Of a stretch of 64,000 bases of DNA, positions 1 to 7,916 are shown one piece after another. Below the pieces are notes generated by a model. That model made no database searches and was not told where the DNA came from. It saw only the letters and a program-made list of their open reading frames with translations. Made by a program: the position numbers and the translations under genes. Source of the DNA: Actinomyces gerencseriae DSM 6844 (GTDB lineage: Bacteria > Actinomycetota > Actinomycetes > Actinomycetales > Actinomycetaceae); the NCBI RefSeq assembly GCF_000429265.1, contig NZ_AUBN01000013.1:1-64000 (forward strand). The letters are read 5' to 3'. The stretch's first letter is position 1, and the number at the start of each line of letters is the position of its first letter.

Positions 1-220
1 CGCCGTCGAGTTCGGTTCGGTTCCGGCTCGAGTTCGGTTCGTTGTCGTGGTTGTGTGGTGGGGTGGTTCGTGGCGGGGCCGGTGGTGGGTGGTGGTTGTC
101 GGACGGACGTGCTGTGCGGCTTGCGGTCGGGGTGGGTGGTCGTGGTCGGGGTGTGGGGGTGATGGGTCGGGTGGGGTCTGGTGCGGTGGGAGGGTTGTGC
201 GGTGGTGCCGTTGCTCGTGC
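1..220. other. gene-free window start with degenerate 22-bp-family repeat
   Basis: No convincing gene is seen. Bases 1-36 contain GTTCGGTTCCGGCTCGAG, a degenerate, reverse-oriented member of the 22-bp-period family described at 649-755. The rest is a G/T-rich stretch whose open frames have no recognisable protein character. Confidence 0.4.
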
Positions 221-454
221 GGTCGTACGTCCGACGGGGCCGGCGGCCGTTGCCTCGGGCCGGTCGTACCCGGGCTCGCGCGGTCGTACCCGGGCTCGCG
301 CGGTCGTACCCGGGCTCGCGCGGTCGTACATGAATGCGCGTGGTCGTACGCTGCGGCGCCGGGTCGTACTGTAGGGGGGCTTTAGGGTACGACCGTGCGG
401 CGTCGGGTACGACCCCGTGGATCTGGGTACGACCGTGCGGCGTCGGGTACGACC
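221..454. repeat. GTACGACC symmetric array 1
   Basis: GGTCGTAC octamers start at 262, 282, 302, 322, 342 and 362, exactly 20 bp apart, with an outlier at 221. The reverse complement GTACGACC starts at 387, 407, 427 and 447, again 20 bp apart. The last left octamer and first right octamer bound a 33-bp core (362-394) with a 17-bp centre. The left unit consensus is GGTCGTACCCGGGCTCGCGC. This is the largest of five such arrays in the window. The function is unknown; a helically phased protein-binding array or a REPIN-like mobile repeat fits best. Confidence 0.9.
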
Positions 455-563
455 CCGCGGTGCTGGTCGGGCCCGTGCGGGGTGAGCGGTCCGTGCGGGG
501 CGAGCGGTCCGGCGCTCGTGGGGGAACCCGCCGGCGCACGGCCTCGCCCCCGTCGAGGTCGAC

Positions 564-755
564 ATTTCGGCGCGAGTCCGACGGCGGCGTCGTCGGACTC
601 GCGCCGAAATGCCCGCCTCGCGGCCCCGGCCCCCGGGCGCGCCGCCGTCGAACCGATCTCGACGCGGAACTGAACCGATCTCGACGCGGAACTGAACCGA
701 TCTCGACGCGGAACCGGACCGATCTCGGCACGGAACCGGACCGATCTCGACGAAG
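564..755. repeat. composite element: long palindrome plus 22-bp repeats
   Basis: A perfect inverted repeat has 20-bp arms at 564-583 and 591-610 with a 7-nt loop (arm ATTTCGGCGCGAGTCCGACG). About 40 bp on, from 649, come units of 22-bp period: ACCGATCTCG, two bases, CGGAAC, TGA or CGG. The same palindrome-plus-22-mer order recurs at 12.5, 30.4, 35.8, 49.1 and 50.1 kb, so it is a composite dispersed element. The hairpin could also end transcription, but no U-tract follows. Confidence 0.85.
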
Positions 756-792
756 GAAGAAGGAAGCAGAGGGGCGAGCTCGCGGTCCGGGC

Positions 793-861
793 CGGCTCAA
801 CTCGGCTCGGCTCAGCTCAACTCGGCTCGGCTTGGCTCTGCTCGGCTCGGCTTGGCTCTGC
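793..861. repeat. pentamer-like simple repeat beside phoU 3' end
   Basis: Imperfect runs of GGCTC/CTCGG, including a longer unit CTCGGCTCGGCTTGGCTCTG that occurs twice, abut the phoU stop codon. It is prone to slippage and carries no gene. Confidence 0.6.
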
Positions 862-1506
862 TCAACTCGGGGCGGCTCCCGAGACCAGGTAGGCCATGCG
901 GCGGGCCACGGATGTCGAGTGATCCCCGAAGCGCTCCAGGAACCGCCCCATGAGGACGGCATCGACGACCTGCTGACGGCTCAGCTCGTTGGAGGGATCC
1001 AGGATCATCTGGAAGGACTGGCGGTGCAGGTCGTCGAGCTCGGAGTCGTCGCGCTGGATCCGGGCCGCCAGCTCCAGGTCGTGGGTCGCGATGAGACGGG
1101 CGACGTCGGCCCCGGCGCGCACGGCGGCGTCGGCCATCTGCAGGATCAGGCCCATGACCGGCTCGGGAACCGCGGGCTCGGGGTAGCGGCCGCGCGCGAT
1201 GGCGGCCACGTGGCGGGCGAGATCCCCTTGCCGTTCGAGGGTCTGCGCCATGCGCAGCGCCGAGATGACGTTGCGCAGGTCCCCGGCCACGGGCTGCTGG
1301 CGCGCCAGCAGCATGATGCACATGTCATCGATGTCCCGCTGCAGGTCGTTGATGCGCTCATCGGCGTCGATGACCTGCTCGGCGACGATGATGTCCCCGT
1401 TGCTCAGCGACTCGGCCGCCCGCTCGATCGCCGTCGCCACCTGAGTGGCCATGGTCTCAAGGTCCGAGCCGAGTTGCTTGAGCTCCTGGTTGAAGATGTC
1501 GCGCAC
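862..1506 (-). CDS. phoU: PhoU phosphate-signalling protein
   Basis: This is a 214-residue cytoplasmic protein of normal PhoU length. It begins MRDIFNQELKQLGSDLETMA and shows two PhoU helical-bundle repeats: an N-terminal one with D-x-x-I-N-D-L-Q-R-D-I-D-D near residues 50-60, and a C-terminal one with ARIQRDDSELDDLHRQSF followed by GRFLERFGDHSTSVARR near 190. The ERxGDH motif is the usual PhoU metal-binding signature. In the family, PhoU links the Pst phosphate transporter to the phosphate sensor kinase and represses the Pho response when phosphate is plentiful. It lies head-to-head with the sensor kinase gene at 1900, the usual actinobacterial arrangement with senX3-regX3. No Pst transporter genes are in the window. 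Confidence 0.96.
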   Translation of the reverse strand: MRDIFNQELKQLGSDLETMATQVATAIERAAESLSNGDIIVAEQVIDADERINDLQRDIDDMCIMLLARQQPVAGDLRNVISALRMAQTLERQGDLARHVAAIARGRYPEPAVPEPVMGLILQMADAAVRAGADVARLIATHDLELAARIQRDDSELDDLHRQSFQMILDPSNELSRQQVVDAVLMGRFLERFGDHSTSVARRMAYLVSGAAPS

Positions 1507-1899
1507 GAGATCGCTCCTGATTCTGTGTGGCGGATCGCGGTGGTCGGGTGCCCGTGCCCGGACGCCCGGCGGTCACCATTGTGGCCGCCGAGGGGACGGA
1601 TCGGGGAGCCCGGGCCGCGCGCCCCGGGCCCGGCCTCGCCGCGCTGGATTCCGGACAGCCGCGGGCCGCCCGGGCCGCATGCTCGGGGCCGGCTCACAGC
1701 GAAGGGCCGACCAGGCGACACGGACGGCCCGGGCCGTGCGCCCCTGGGGCCCGGGCCGCGCGCTCGCCTCCGGGGAACCGTCCGGAGACGACCGGCCGCT
1801 CGTTCTCATCGCCTCGTTCCCGCGCTCTTGCTGAGAGACGCCGCCGCCTCCGGCCCGGCGGCTCGCTATCGCCGCCCTCCCGCCTCTACCCTTGGGGAC
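1507..1899. other. divergent phoU / sensor-kinase intergenic region
   Basis: This 393-bp, very GC-rich region separates phoU from the kinase and should hold both promoters. Open frames across it are shadows. I could not identify a convincing Pho-box direct repeat by eye. Confidence 0.4.
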
Positions 1900-3372
1900 G
1901 TGGGAAGCATTGTGCTGCTGATCGGCGTTGCCGTCGTTTGTCTCGGTGCGGGCGCTGCCGTCGCCTTCGCGTTCGCGCTGCCGCCCTATGACCCGCGCTC
2001 GAATGGCATTACCGCGGGATCGACCCTTGAGGACGACGGCCTCGTGCCCGTCCTGGCCGCGCTGCGCTCGACCGTCGTCGTGCTGGATGACGACGACGAG
2101 GTGCTGCGCGCCTCCGCCACTGCGTACACCTACAACATCGTGCGCGACGATGAAGTCTGCGAACCGCGCGTGGCGGAGATGGTCGCCCGTGTGCGCGCCG
2201 GGGGAGATCCCGAGGACGTCGAGCTGGCCGTCGCCCGCGGACGCGTCGCCGGGGCGGGGCAGTTCCATCTCCACGTGCGCGTGGCCGCCATCGGGCGCGG
2301 CCGCGTCCTCGTGCTCATCGAGGACCGCACCGCCGCCAAGCGCCTGGAGGACATGCGCCGCGACTTCGTCGCCAACGTCTCCCACGAGCTCAAGACCCCC
2401 GTCGGGGCCATCGCGCTGCTGGCCGAGACGGTCGAGGGCGCCGTGGACGACCCCGACCTCGTCCGCAACTACATCGGTCGCATACGCAAGGAGTCCGCGC
2501 GTCTGGGCGTCCTCGTCCAGGAGATCATCGAGCTCTCCCGCCTCCAGGAGGGGGACGCGCTGGTCGAGCCCGACGACGTCGATCTCGACGCCGTCGTCGC
2601 CGAGGCCATCGACCGCGTGCGCACCGAGGCCGAGAGCAAGGAGGTCGCGCTCGTCTCGGGCGGCACTCCCGGCCTGCACGTGCGCGGGGACGCCGCCCTC
2701 ATCACCACGGCCGTGCGCAACCTGCTGGACAACGCCATCCGCTACTCCGACCCGCGCACGCGCGTGAGCGTCGGGCTCAGCGTCGATGGAGTCGAAGGGT
2801 CCGCCGAGGGCGCGGGGGGCGCGGCCGGTGCCGCCCGTGCGGGAGGGGCCGAGGGCTCCGACGGCGCTGCGGGGGGCGCGGCCGGCGCGAGCGGCCCAGG
2901 CGTCGCGGCCGGCGAGGACGACGCCGACGGCGCACGCGGCGCTGATGGCGCGGATGACGATGCCGACGGCGCGGATTCCGCAGCCGGCGCGGCTTCAGCG
3001 GATCCGGCCGGTGATGAGCTGGTGCGCATCGCCGTCGTCGACCAGGGCATCGGGATCGCCAAGGAGGCGCAGGAGCGCGTCTTCGAGCGCTTCTACCGCG
3101 TCGACAAGGCGCGATCGAGGGCCACCGGAGGCACGGGGCTGGGGCTGTCCATCGTGAAGCACGTGGCCGCGGATCACGGCGGTACAGTGGAGCTGTGGTC
3201 GACCCCGGGGCGCGGCTCCACCTTCACCCTCGTTCTGCCGCGCCTGATTCCGGATCAGCCGGATGAGTCGGACGCGGCCCCGGATCCCGAGGCCGCCGCC
3301 GCCGTCGCTTCCGGTGCCGCGGGTGCGGCTTTCGCCGCCATCGCCGCGATCTCCGAGGGGGATCAGACGTGA
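1900..3372 (+). CDS. senX3: SenX3-type phosphate sensor histidine kinase
   Basis: Start GTG 1900 gives 490 residues; GTG 1912 is an alternative and upstream in-frame sequence is not protein-like. An N-terminal membrane helix covers about residues 3-27. A PAS-like segment follows (TVVVLDDDDEVLRAS). The HisKA box FVANVSHELKTPVGAIALL has the phosphorylated His at residue 162. The ATPase domain has NLLDNAIRYSD, DQGIGI, FERFYRVDKARSR and GGTGLGLSIVKH. About 75 residues of Ala/Gly/Asp-rich low complexity (roughly 297-372) lie between the N box and the DQGIG motif, which is unusual. The C-terminus also has an Ala-rich tail. Its stop overlaps the regulator start by 4 bp, so the pair is cotranscribed. 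By family knowledge it phosphorylates the RegX3 partner under phosphate limitation, with PhoU as a restraint. Confidence 0.93.
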   Translation: MGSIVLLIGVAVVCLGAGAAVAFAFALPPYDPRSNGITAGSTLEDDGLVPVLAALRSTVVVLDDDDEVLRASATAYTYNIVRDDEVCEPRVAEMVARVRAGGDPEDVELAVARGRVAGAGQFHLHVRVAAIGRGRVLVLIEDRTAAKRLEDMRRDFVANVSHELKTPVGAIALLAETVEGAVDDPDLVRNYIGRIRKESARLGVLVQEIIELSRLQEGDALVEPDDVDLDAVVAEAIDRVRTEAESKEVALVSGGTPGLHVRGDAALITTAVRNLLDNAIRYSDPRTRVSVGLSVDGVEGSAEGAGGAAGAARAGGAEGSDGAAGGAAGASGPGVAAGEDDADGARGADGADDDADGADSAAGAASADPAGDELVRIAVVDQGIGIAKEAQERVFERFYRVDKARSRATGGTGLGLSIVKHVAADHGGTVELWSTPGRGSTFTLVLPRLIPDQPDESDAAPDPEAAAAVASGAAGAAFAAIAAISEGDQT

Positions 3373-4091
3373 CCCGCATTCTGCTCGTCGAGGACGAGGA
3401 GAACTATCGCGATCCGCTCGCCCTCGGTCTGCGCCGAGACGGCTTCGAGGTCGTGGAGGCCCAGGACGGCATCACGGCCGTTGAGCGCTTCGAGGCGGCC
3501 GGCAGGGCGGACGGGGCCGATCCGATCGACCTCGTGCTGCTCGACCTCATGCTCCCGCGTCTGTCGGGAACCGAGGTGTGTCGCCGCATTCGGCGCGCCT
3601 CCCGGGTCCCCGTCATCATGCTCACCGCCAAGGACTCCGAGGTCGACAAGGTCGTCGGCCTGGAGATCGGTGCGGACGACTACGTCACCAAGCCCTACTC
3701 CTATCGCGAGCTGCTCGCCCGCGTGCACGCCGTCCTGCGCCGCAGCCACGAGGACGGGCCGTACGATCGGTTGCTGAGCGCGGACCGGGTCGTCATGGAC
3801 CTCGAGCGCCACGAGGTGCGCGTGGACGGTGAGGCCGTCACCATGCCGCTGCGGGAGTTCGAGCTGCTCGAGCTGTTCCTGCGACATCCCGATCGAGTGC
3901 TCGCGCGCAGTCAGATCATCGAGCAGATCTGGGGGGCGAACTACGTCGGCGACACGAAGACCCTTGACGTCCACGTCAAACGCATCCGGGCCAAGATCGA
4001 GGTCGAGCCGGGCGCTCCCCGGCTGCTGACCACCGTGCGCGGAGTGGGGTACATGCTGGTCTCCGCCGGGGAGGCCCGGGAGGACGCCTGA
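3369..4091 (+). CDS. regX3: RegX3-type OmpR-family response regulator
   Basis: The 240-residue protein starts at a GTG that overlaps the kinase stop (GTGA). The receiver domain has the acidic pair in ILLVEDEENYRDP, the phosphoacceptor Asp59 in DLVLLDLMLP, and the conserved Thr/Lys in MLTAKDSEVD and DDYVTKPYS. The C-terminal winged helix carries RVLARSQIIEQIWG and the recognition-helix stretch DVHVKRIRAKIE, ending in the TVRGVGYML wing. It should bind direct-repeat Pho boxes and activate phosphate uptake and scavenging genes. The linked phoU and kinase make the phosphate assignment strong, although the pst targets lie elsewhere. Confidence 0.95.
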   Translation: MTRILLVEDEENYRDPLALGLRRDGFEVVEAQDGITAVERFEAAGRADGADPIDLVLLDLMLPRLSGTEVCRRIRRASRVPVIMLTAKDSEVDKVVGLEIGADDYVTKPYSYRELLARVHAVLRRSHEDGPYDRLLSADRVVMDLERHEVRVDGEAVTMPLREFELLELFLRHPDRVLARSQIIEQIWGANYVGDTKTLDVHVKRIRAKIEVEPGAPRLLTTVRGVGYMLVSAGEAREDA

Positions 4092-4126
4092 GGGCCGACG
4101 ACGCCGCGGGCGCTGCGGACCCCTCT

Positions 4127-4221
4127 GGTTCCGAGCCGGTGCGGGCGCGGGCGCGCTGCTCAGCCGCCGGGTGCCGGCCGGGGACGCGGTTCCGAGCCGG
4201 TGCGGGCGCGCCCGGCGGCTG
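4127..4221. repeat. 61-bp-spaced direct repeat with flanking inverted repeat
   Basis: A 23-bp sequence beginning GGTTCCGAGCCGGTGCGGGC occurs at 4127-4149 and 4188-4210, 61 bp apart. An 11-bp inverted repeat, CAGCCGCCGGG (4161-4171) and CCCGGCGGCTG (4211-4221), brackets the second copy. It sits just after regX3 and may act as a rho-independent or pause hairpin. The repeat has no CRISPR-type internal palindrome. Confidence 0.5.
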
Positions 4222-4359
4222 AAGGCGCTTGAGAAGACGAGGCGGTGCCGCCGGACTCCGAGCGGCCCGTGTGTGACCTGTGAGGTACCTCCCCGGAATA
4301 TGCCCAGCATTTCCTGGTAAACTGGGGCTCCTGCCATTAGTTACGGAGTGACGTCACCC

Positions 4360-4854
4360 ATGACCTTTGAAGTCGGCGAGACCGTCGTCTACCCCCACCA
4401 CGGGGCGGCTCGGATTATTGATATCCGTCAACGCAAGGTGCGCGGCGAGGAGAAGACCTATCTACAGCTGGAGGTCGCGCAGGGGGATCTGACAATCCTC
4501 GTCCCCGCGGAGAGCGTGGAGCTCATCGGAGTGCGGGATGTGGTGGACGCCGCCGGTCTTAAAAAGGTCTTCGACGTCCTGCGCGCCCCTCTGACGGAGG
4601 AGCCCACCAACTGGTCGCGCCGTTTCAAGGCCAACCAGGAGAAGATCGCCTCGGGCGACGTCATTAAGGTCGCCGAGGTCGTCCGCGATCTCTCCCGCCG
4701 GGACACCGATCGCGGCCTGTCCGCGGGGGAGAAGCGCATGCTGTCCAAGGCTCGTCAGATTCTCGTCTCCGAGCTCGCCCTCGCTGAGAAGACTGCTGAG
4801 GATCAGGCCGAGTCCAAGCTCGACGAGGTCCTCGCCGCCGGCGCCGCCGCCTGA
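4360..4854 (+). CDS. carD: CarD-family transcription regulator
   Basis: ATG 4360 is preferred over an in-frame GTG at 4348: it has GGAG 11 nt upstream and gives the standard CarD start [19 protein letters not shown]. The product is 164 residues, the usual length. The N-terminal Tudor-like RNA-polymerase interaction domain covers about residues 1-60 ([37 protein letters not shown]). The C-terminal helical DNA-binding domain contains [17 protein letters not shown], the region that carries the upstream-fork-binding Trp in the family, then [18 protein letters not shown]. CarD binds the RNA polymerase beta subunit and stabilises open complexes, especially at rRNA promoters. TAAACT at 4318-4323 is a candidate -10. 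ispD begins 15 bp downstream, so the two genes are likely cotranscribed. Confidence 0.95.
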   Translation: MTFEVGETVVYPHHGAARIIDIRQRKVRGEEKTYLQLEVAQGDLTILVPAESVELIGVRDVVDAAGLKKVFDVLRAPLTEEPTNWSRRFKANQEKIASGDVIKVAEVVRDLSRRDTDRGLSAGEKRMLSKARQILVSELALAEKTAEDQAESKLDEVLAAGAAA

Positions 4855-4868
4855 GGCCCGAGCCGCTC

Positions 4869-5708
4869 GTGCCCGCGACGAACGGTGCCGATGGTGCTGC
4901 TCAGTTCGGTGACGCGGGTCGTGCCGGTCGTGTCGGCGGAGCCGACGGCGTTGTCGCCGTTCTGACCGCGGCCGGATCCGGAGCCCGTCTGGGCGCCGCC
5001 GAACCCAAGGCGCTCGTCGAGGTCGCGGGGGAGACCCTCGTGCGCCGTGCGGCACGCGGCCTGCTGTCCTCCGGGGTTGTTGATCACGTCGTCGTCACCT
5101 CCCCCGCGGAGCATCTCGACCGTTTCCGGGACGAGGTCGTCGGGATCAGCGCCCTCGGCGTCTGCGGCGCGATCGAGGTCGTCCCGGGGTCGCCCGACTC
5201 CCGGCAGGCCAGCGTCGCCCTCGGCCTGTCCGCCGCGATCGCAGCTCGGCCCGACGCCCTCGTCGTCCTCGTGCACGACGCCGCTCGCGCTCTCACTCCG
5301 CCCGAGGTCGTGCGCCGCGTCGTGGCGGCGGTCAGGGCCGGTCATGACGCAGTCGTCCCGGCCCTGCCCGTGACGGATACCGTCAAGGAGATCGCCGGGC
5401 CGGGCCGCGGCGACCCGGGGGACGCCCTCGCCGGCGATGTGCCGGTCGAGGCGGTCGTCGGCACTCCCGATCGCACTCGGCTGCGGGCGGTGCAGACTCC
5501 TCAGGGCTTCGCCATCGCCGCTCTCGTCGCCGCCCATCGGCTGGGAGCCGACCGCGCCACCGATGAGGCGCGGGCCGCCTCCGATGACGCCGGGCTGGTC
5601 GAAGCCGCCGGTGGTGCCGTCGTCGTCGTCCAGGGGGATCCGCGCGCCATGAAGATCACGACGCCGGTCGATCTGGCCCTCGCCGAGGTGCTCGCGGCCG
5701 CGCGGTGA
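4869..5708 (+). CDS. ispD: 2-C-methyl-D-erythritol 4-phosphate cytidylyltransferase
   Basis: The 279-residue product converts MEP plus CTP to CDP-ME in the non-mevalonate isoprenoid pathway. The nucleotide-binding loop VVAVLTAAGSGARLGAAEPK is at about residues 28-47, followed by KALVEVAGETLVRRAA. The central motif VHDAARALTPPEVV and the C-terminal TPQGF and GDPRAMKITTPVDLALAE are typical of IspD. GTG 4869 adds about 28 Gly/Asp-rich residues before the core and may be slightly too early. It follows carD closely, as in many actinobacteria. ispF, often next to or fused with ispD, does not follow; an MFS gene does. Confidence 0.94.
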   Translation: MPATNGADGAAQFGDAGRAGRVGGADGVVAVLTAAGSGARLGAAEPKALVEVAGETLVRRAARGLLSSGVVDHVVVTSPAEHLDRFRDEVVGISALGVCGAIEVVPGSPDSRQASVALGLSAAIAARPDALVVLVHDAARALTPPEVVRRVVAAVRAGHDAVVPALPVTDTVKEIAGPGRGDPGDALAGDVPVEAVVGTPDRTRLRAVQTPQGFAIAALVAAHRLGADRATDEARAASDDAGLVEAAGGAVVVVQGDPRAMKITTPVDLALAEVLAAAR

Positions 5709-5770
5709 CGCCCTGGTGCGGAGGGGCGCGGAACGCGTCGCCATGGCCCGCCTGTCGGGCGCGGCGTCGT

Positions 5771-5813
5771 CGGACCGATCTCGGTGCGGAACCGGACCGA
5801 TCTCGGCGGACGT
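5771..5813. repeat. 22-bp-family repeat, two units
   Basis: ACCGATCTCGGTGCGGAACC is followed by a second partial ACCGATCTCGGCGG unit. It lies just after ispD and has no associated palindrome. Confidence 0.75.
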
Positions 5814-5849
5814 GGACCTAAGGTCACCTCGCCGACGCCCTCAGCATCG

Positions 5850-5862
5850 TAGGCTCACCGTT
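5850..5862 (+). promoter_or_regulatory. -10 element for a probable leaderless mRNA
   Basis: TAGGCT (5850-5855) ends 7 nt before the ATG at 5863, with no Shine-Dalgarno sequence between. This places the likely transcription start at or beside the start codon. The -35 is not obvious. Confidence 0.45.
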
Positions 5863-7353
5863 ATGACCCAGACCCCCCAGTCCCAGGGCGACCTCGCCGT
5901 CGCCGCTCGACCCGAGCCCCGCAGCGGCCCGCATCCGGATGGGCGGACCCGCTTGCTGTCCTGGCCCGTCCTGGCCTGGGGGCTGTGGGACTGGGGGAGC
6001 GCCGCCTTCAACGCCGTGATCACCACCTTCGTCTTCACCGTCTACCTCACCAGCTCGGCCTTCGGCGAGAAGGCGTCCAATGAGTCCTCTCTGTCCCTGG
6101 GGCTGTCGATCGCGGGGGCGTTCATCGCTTTGCTGGCGCCGGTCACCGGCCAGCGCTCCGATCGGGCGGGGCGGACGGTCTTCTGGCTCGGCGCCTACAC
6201 GATGATCGTGGTGGCCATCAGCGCGGCGCTGTTCCTGGTCCTGCCCGAACCCGGTTACCTCTGGTTCGGCATCGCACTGCTGGGTATCGGCAACGTCTTC
6301 TTCGAGCTGGCGAGTGTGAACTACAACGGAATCCTGTCCCAGATCGCCACTAAGGACCGGGTCGGCGCCGTCTCCGGACTCGGTTGGGGCATGGGGTACA
6401 TCGGCGGCATCGTTCTGCTGCTCATCGTCTACGTGGGATTCATCAACCCGGAGATCGGCTGGTTCGGAGTCACCGGGGAGAACGGCCTCAATGTCCGCGT
6501 GTCCATGATCGTGGCCGCCGTCTGGTTCTGCCTGAGCGCGATTCCGGTCCTGGTGACCCAGTCCGGTAGGCGGGGGAGACGACTCCGTCAGGCCGTCCTC
6601 GATGAAGCTCGTCGCGGCGCCGACCGGGAGAGGGCGGGGATCGAGACCGAGCCCGCCGAGCCGTCGTCGGGACCCGTGACGGGCGTTCGCCGTCGGGAGT
6701 CGATATGGGTCTCCTACAAGCGACTGTGGCGCACGCTCGTGGCTCTGCATCGGACTCATCCCGAGGTGCTGTGGTTCCTGCTCGCCGCCGCCGTCTTCCG
6801 CGACGGTCTGGCCGGGGTGTTCACCTACGGTGGCGTCATCGCCCAGAACACGTTCGGCTTCTCCAGTGGGAGCGTCATCATCTTCGCCATCGCGGCCAAC
6901 GTGGTCGCCGGCGTCGCGACCATCGCCTCGGGGACTCTCGACGACCGCGTCGGGCCCCGCAAGGTGATCCTCGGGTCGCTCACCATCCTCGTGGTCGCCG
7001 GCGTCGGCATCTTCGTCCTGCACAAGGGCGGGGCGATGGTGTTCTGGACGCTCGGCCTGGTCCTGGCCGGATGCGTCGGTCCGACCCAGTCCGCGGCGAG
7101 GTCCTTCCTGGCCCGCGTCATCCCCGAGGGGAGGGAGGGCGAGATCTTCGGCCTGTACGCGACGACGGGCCGAGCCGTGTCCTTCATGGCGCCGGCCATG
7201 TACGGGGCGTTCATCTGGATCGGCGTCCGAGTGGTCGGGCAGGAGGCGTCGTACTGGGGCATTCTCGGGATCGTATCGATCCTGGTGATCGGCCTGCTGC
7301 TCATGGCCCGGGTCAAGGATCCCGCTGGCCGTATCACCGATCTCGGGGATTGA
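5863..7353 (+). CDS. UMF1/Atg22-like MFS transporter
   Basis: ATG 5863 gives 496 residues with about 12 hydrophobic segments and a charged central loop (about residues 240-290, RRGRRLRQAVLDEARRGADR). The N-terminal WGLWDWGSAAFNAVITTFVF and the FFELASVNYNGILSQIATKDRVGAVSG region are characteristic of the MFS subgroup related to yeast Atg22 (UMF1). VGWGMGYIGG-like and GRAVSFMAPAMYGAF segments complete the fold. In yeast this family exports amino acids from the vacuole; the bacterial substrate is unknown, so no specific function is assigned. It is transcribed from its own promoter and converges on the DUF2218 gene downstream. Confidence 0.85.
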   Translation: MTQTPQSQGDLAVAARPEPRSGPHPDGRTRLLSWPVLAWGLWDWGSAAFNAVITTFVFTVYLTSSAFGEKASNESSLSLGLSIAGAFIALLAPVTGQRSDRAGRTVFWLGAYTMIVVAISAALFLVLPEPGYLWFGIALLGIGNVFFELASVNYNGILSQIATKDRVGAVSGLGWGMGYIGGIVLLLIVYVGFINPEIGWFGVTGENGLNVRVSMIVAAVWFCLSAIPVLVTQSGRRGRRLRQAVLDEARRGADRERAGIETEPAEPSSGPVTGVRRRESIWVSYKRLWRTLVALHRTHPEVLWFLLAAAVFRDGLAGVFTYGGVIAQNTFGFSSGSVIIFAIAANVVAGVATIASGTLDDRVGPRKVILGSLTILVVAGVGIFVLHKGGAMVFWTLGLVLAGCVGPTQSAARSFLARVIPEGREGEIFGLYATTGRAVSFMAPAMYGAFIWIGVRVVGQEASYWGILGIVSILVIGLLLMARVKDPAGRITDLGD

Positions 7354-7420
7354 CGCGTTCTGGTGATTCGGGGCTCCTCCTCGCCCTCTCCCTCGGACTC
7401 GCCGGTACGGGCTCTCGGGA

Positions 7421-7834
7421 TCACCGGCCCCTGCGCGCCGATGACGACGGTTGGGCCTCGATGTCCTCCTCCGACAGCGGGCCCTGGGCGGTGCCCGGCT
7501 CGCCGTCGTCGCGGATCCAGACGACGGCGAGCCGATCCCTCTGCCCGAAGCGGGCCAGATGGATACCGGTGACCCGTTCGAGGCGATCGAGGTTCTCCGC
7601 CGTGGTGCGCAGCGTGAGGACGAGTGCGCCGTCGTCGCAGGCCAGCTCGACGACGCCGGTCACCGGGCCCTCGAGGTCGAAGGACAGCAGGCCGGTAGCG
7701 GAGTCATCGTCCCAGTTCGTCGTGATCTTACGGCCCATATGGGCGACGAGCTGACGTCCGTACCGGGCGGGCCGGTCCGTTGTCACATGCGCGACGGAGC
7801 GATGACTGAAGATCGGGGTCTCGGACGAGCTCAT
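7421..7834 (-). CDS. DUF2218 family protein
   Basis: The 137-residue cytosolic protein matches the small DUF2218 family: N-terminal SVAHVTTDRPARYGRQLVAHMGRK, a central LVLTLRTTAENLDRLERVTG, and the end HLARFGQRDRLAVVWIRDD. The family's biochemical role is not established; it is common in actinobacteria. TAGCCT (complement of 7841-7846) is 6 nt before the ATG with no Shine-Dalgarno site, so the mRNA is probably leaderless. The last 15 residues are low complexity. It lies downstream of the glycosyltransferase gene on the same strand, 82 bp away, but seems to have its own promoter. Confidence 0.85.
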   Translation of the reverse strand: MSSSETPIFSHRSVAHVTTDRPARYGRQLVAHMGRKITTNWDDDSATGLLSFDLEGPVTGVVELACDDGALVLTLRTTAENLDRLERVTGIHLARFGQRDRLAVVWIRDDGEPGTAQGPLSEEDIEAQPSSSARRGR

Positions 7835-7916
7835 GACCCGAGGCTACCCTTACCTCCATTGATCACCTCTGCTGTGTCCGCCCGAGATGCTGCTGATCCC
7901 TGCTCCGTGGTCCCCA

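Noticed and set aside
334-1899. Long open frame in front of the sensor kinase, and a 92-codon frame at 395-673
   Set aside because: These frames run through the repeat arrays and antisense to phoU; composition is repeat-derived and the kinase has a proper membrane-helix start at GTG 1900.
4127-4210. 61-bp-spaced repeat after regX3 as a CRISPR
   Set aside because: The repeat lacks the internal palindrome of CRISPR repeats and its intervening sequence holds an inverted repeat that overlaps the second copy, more like a terminator region.
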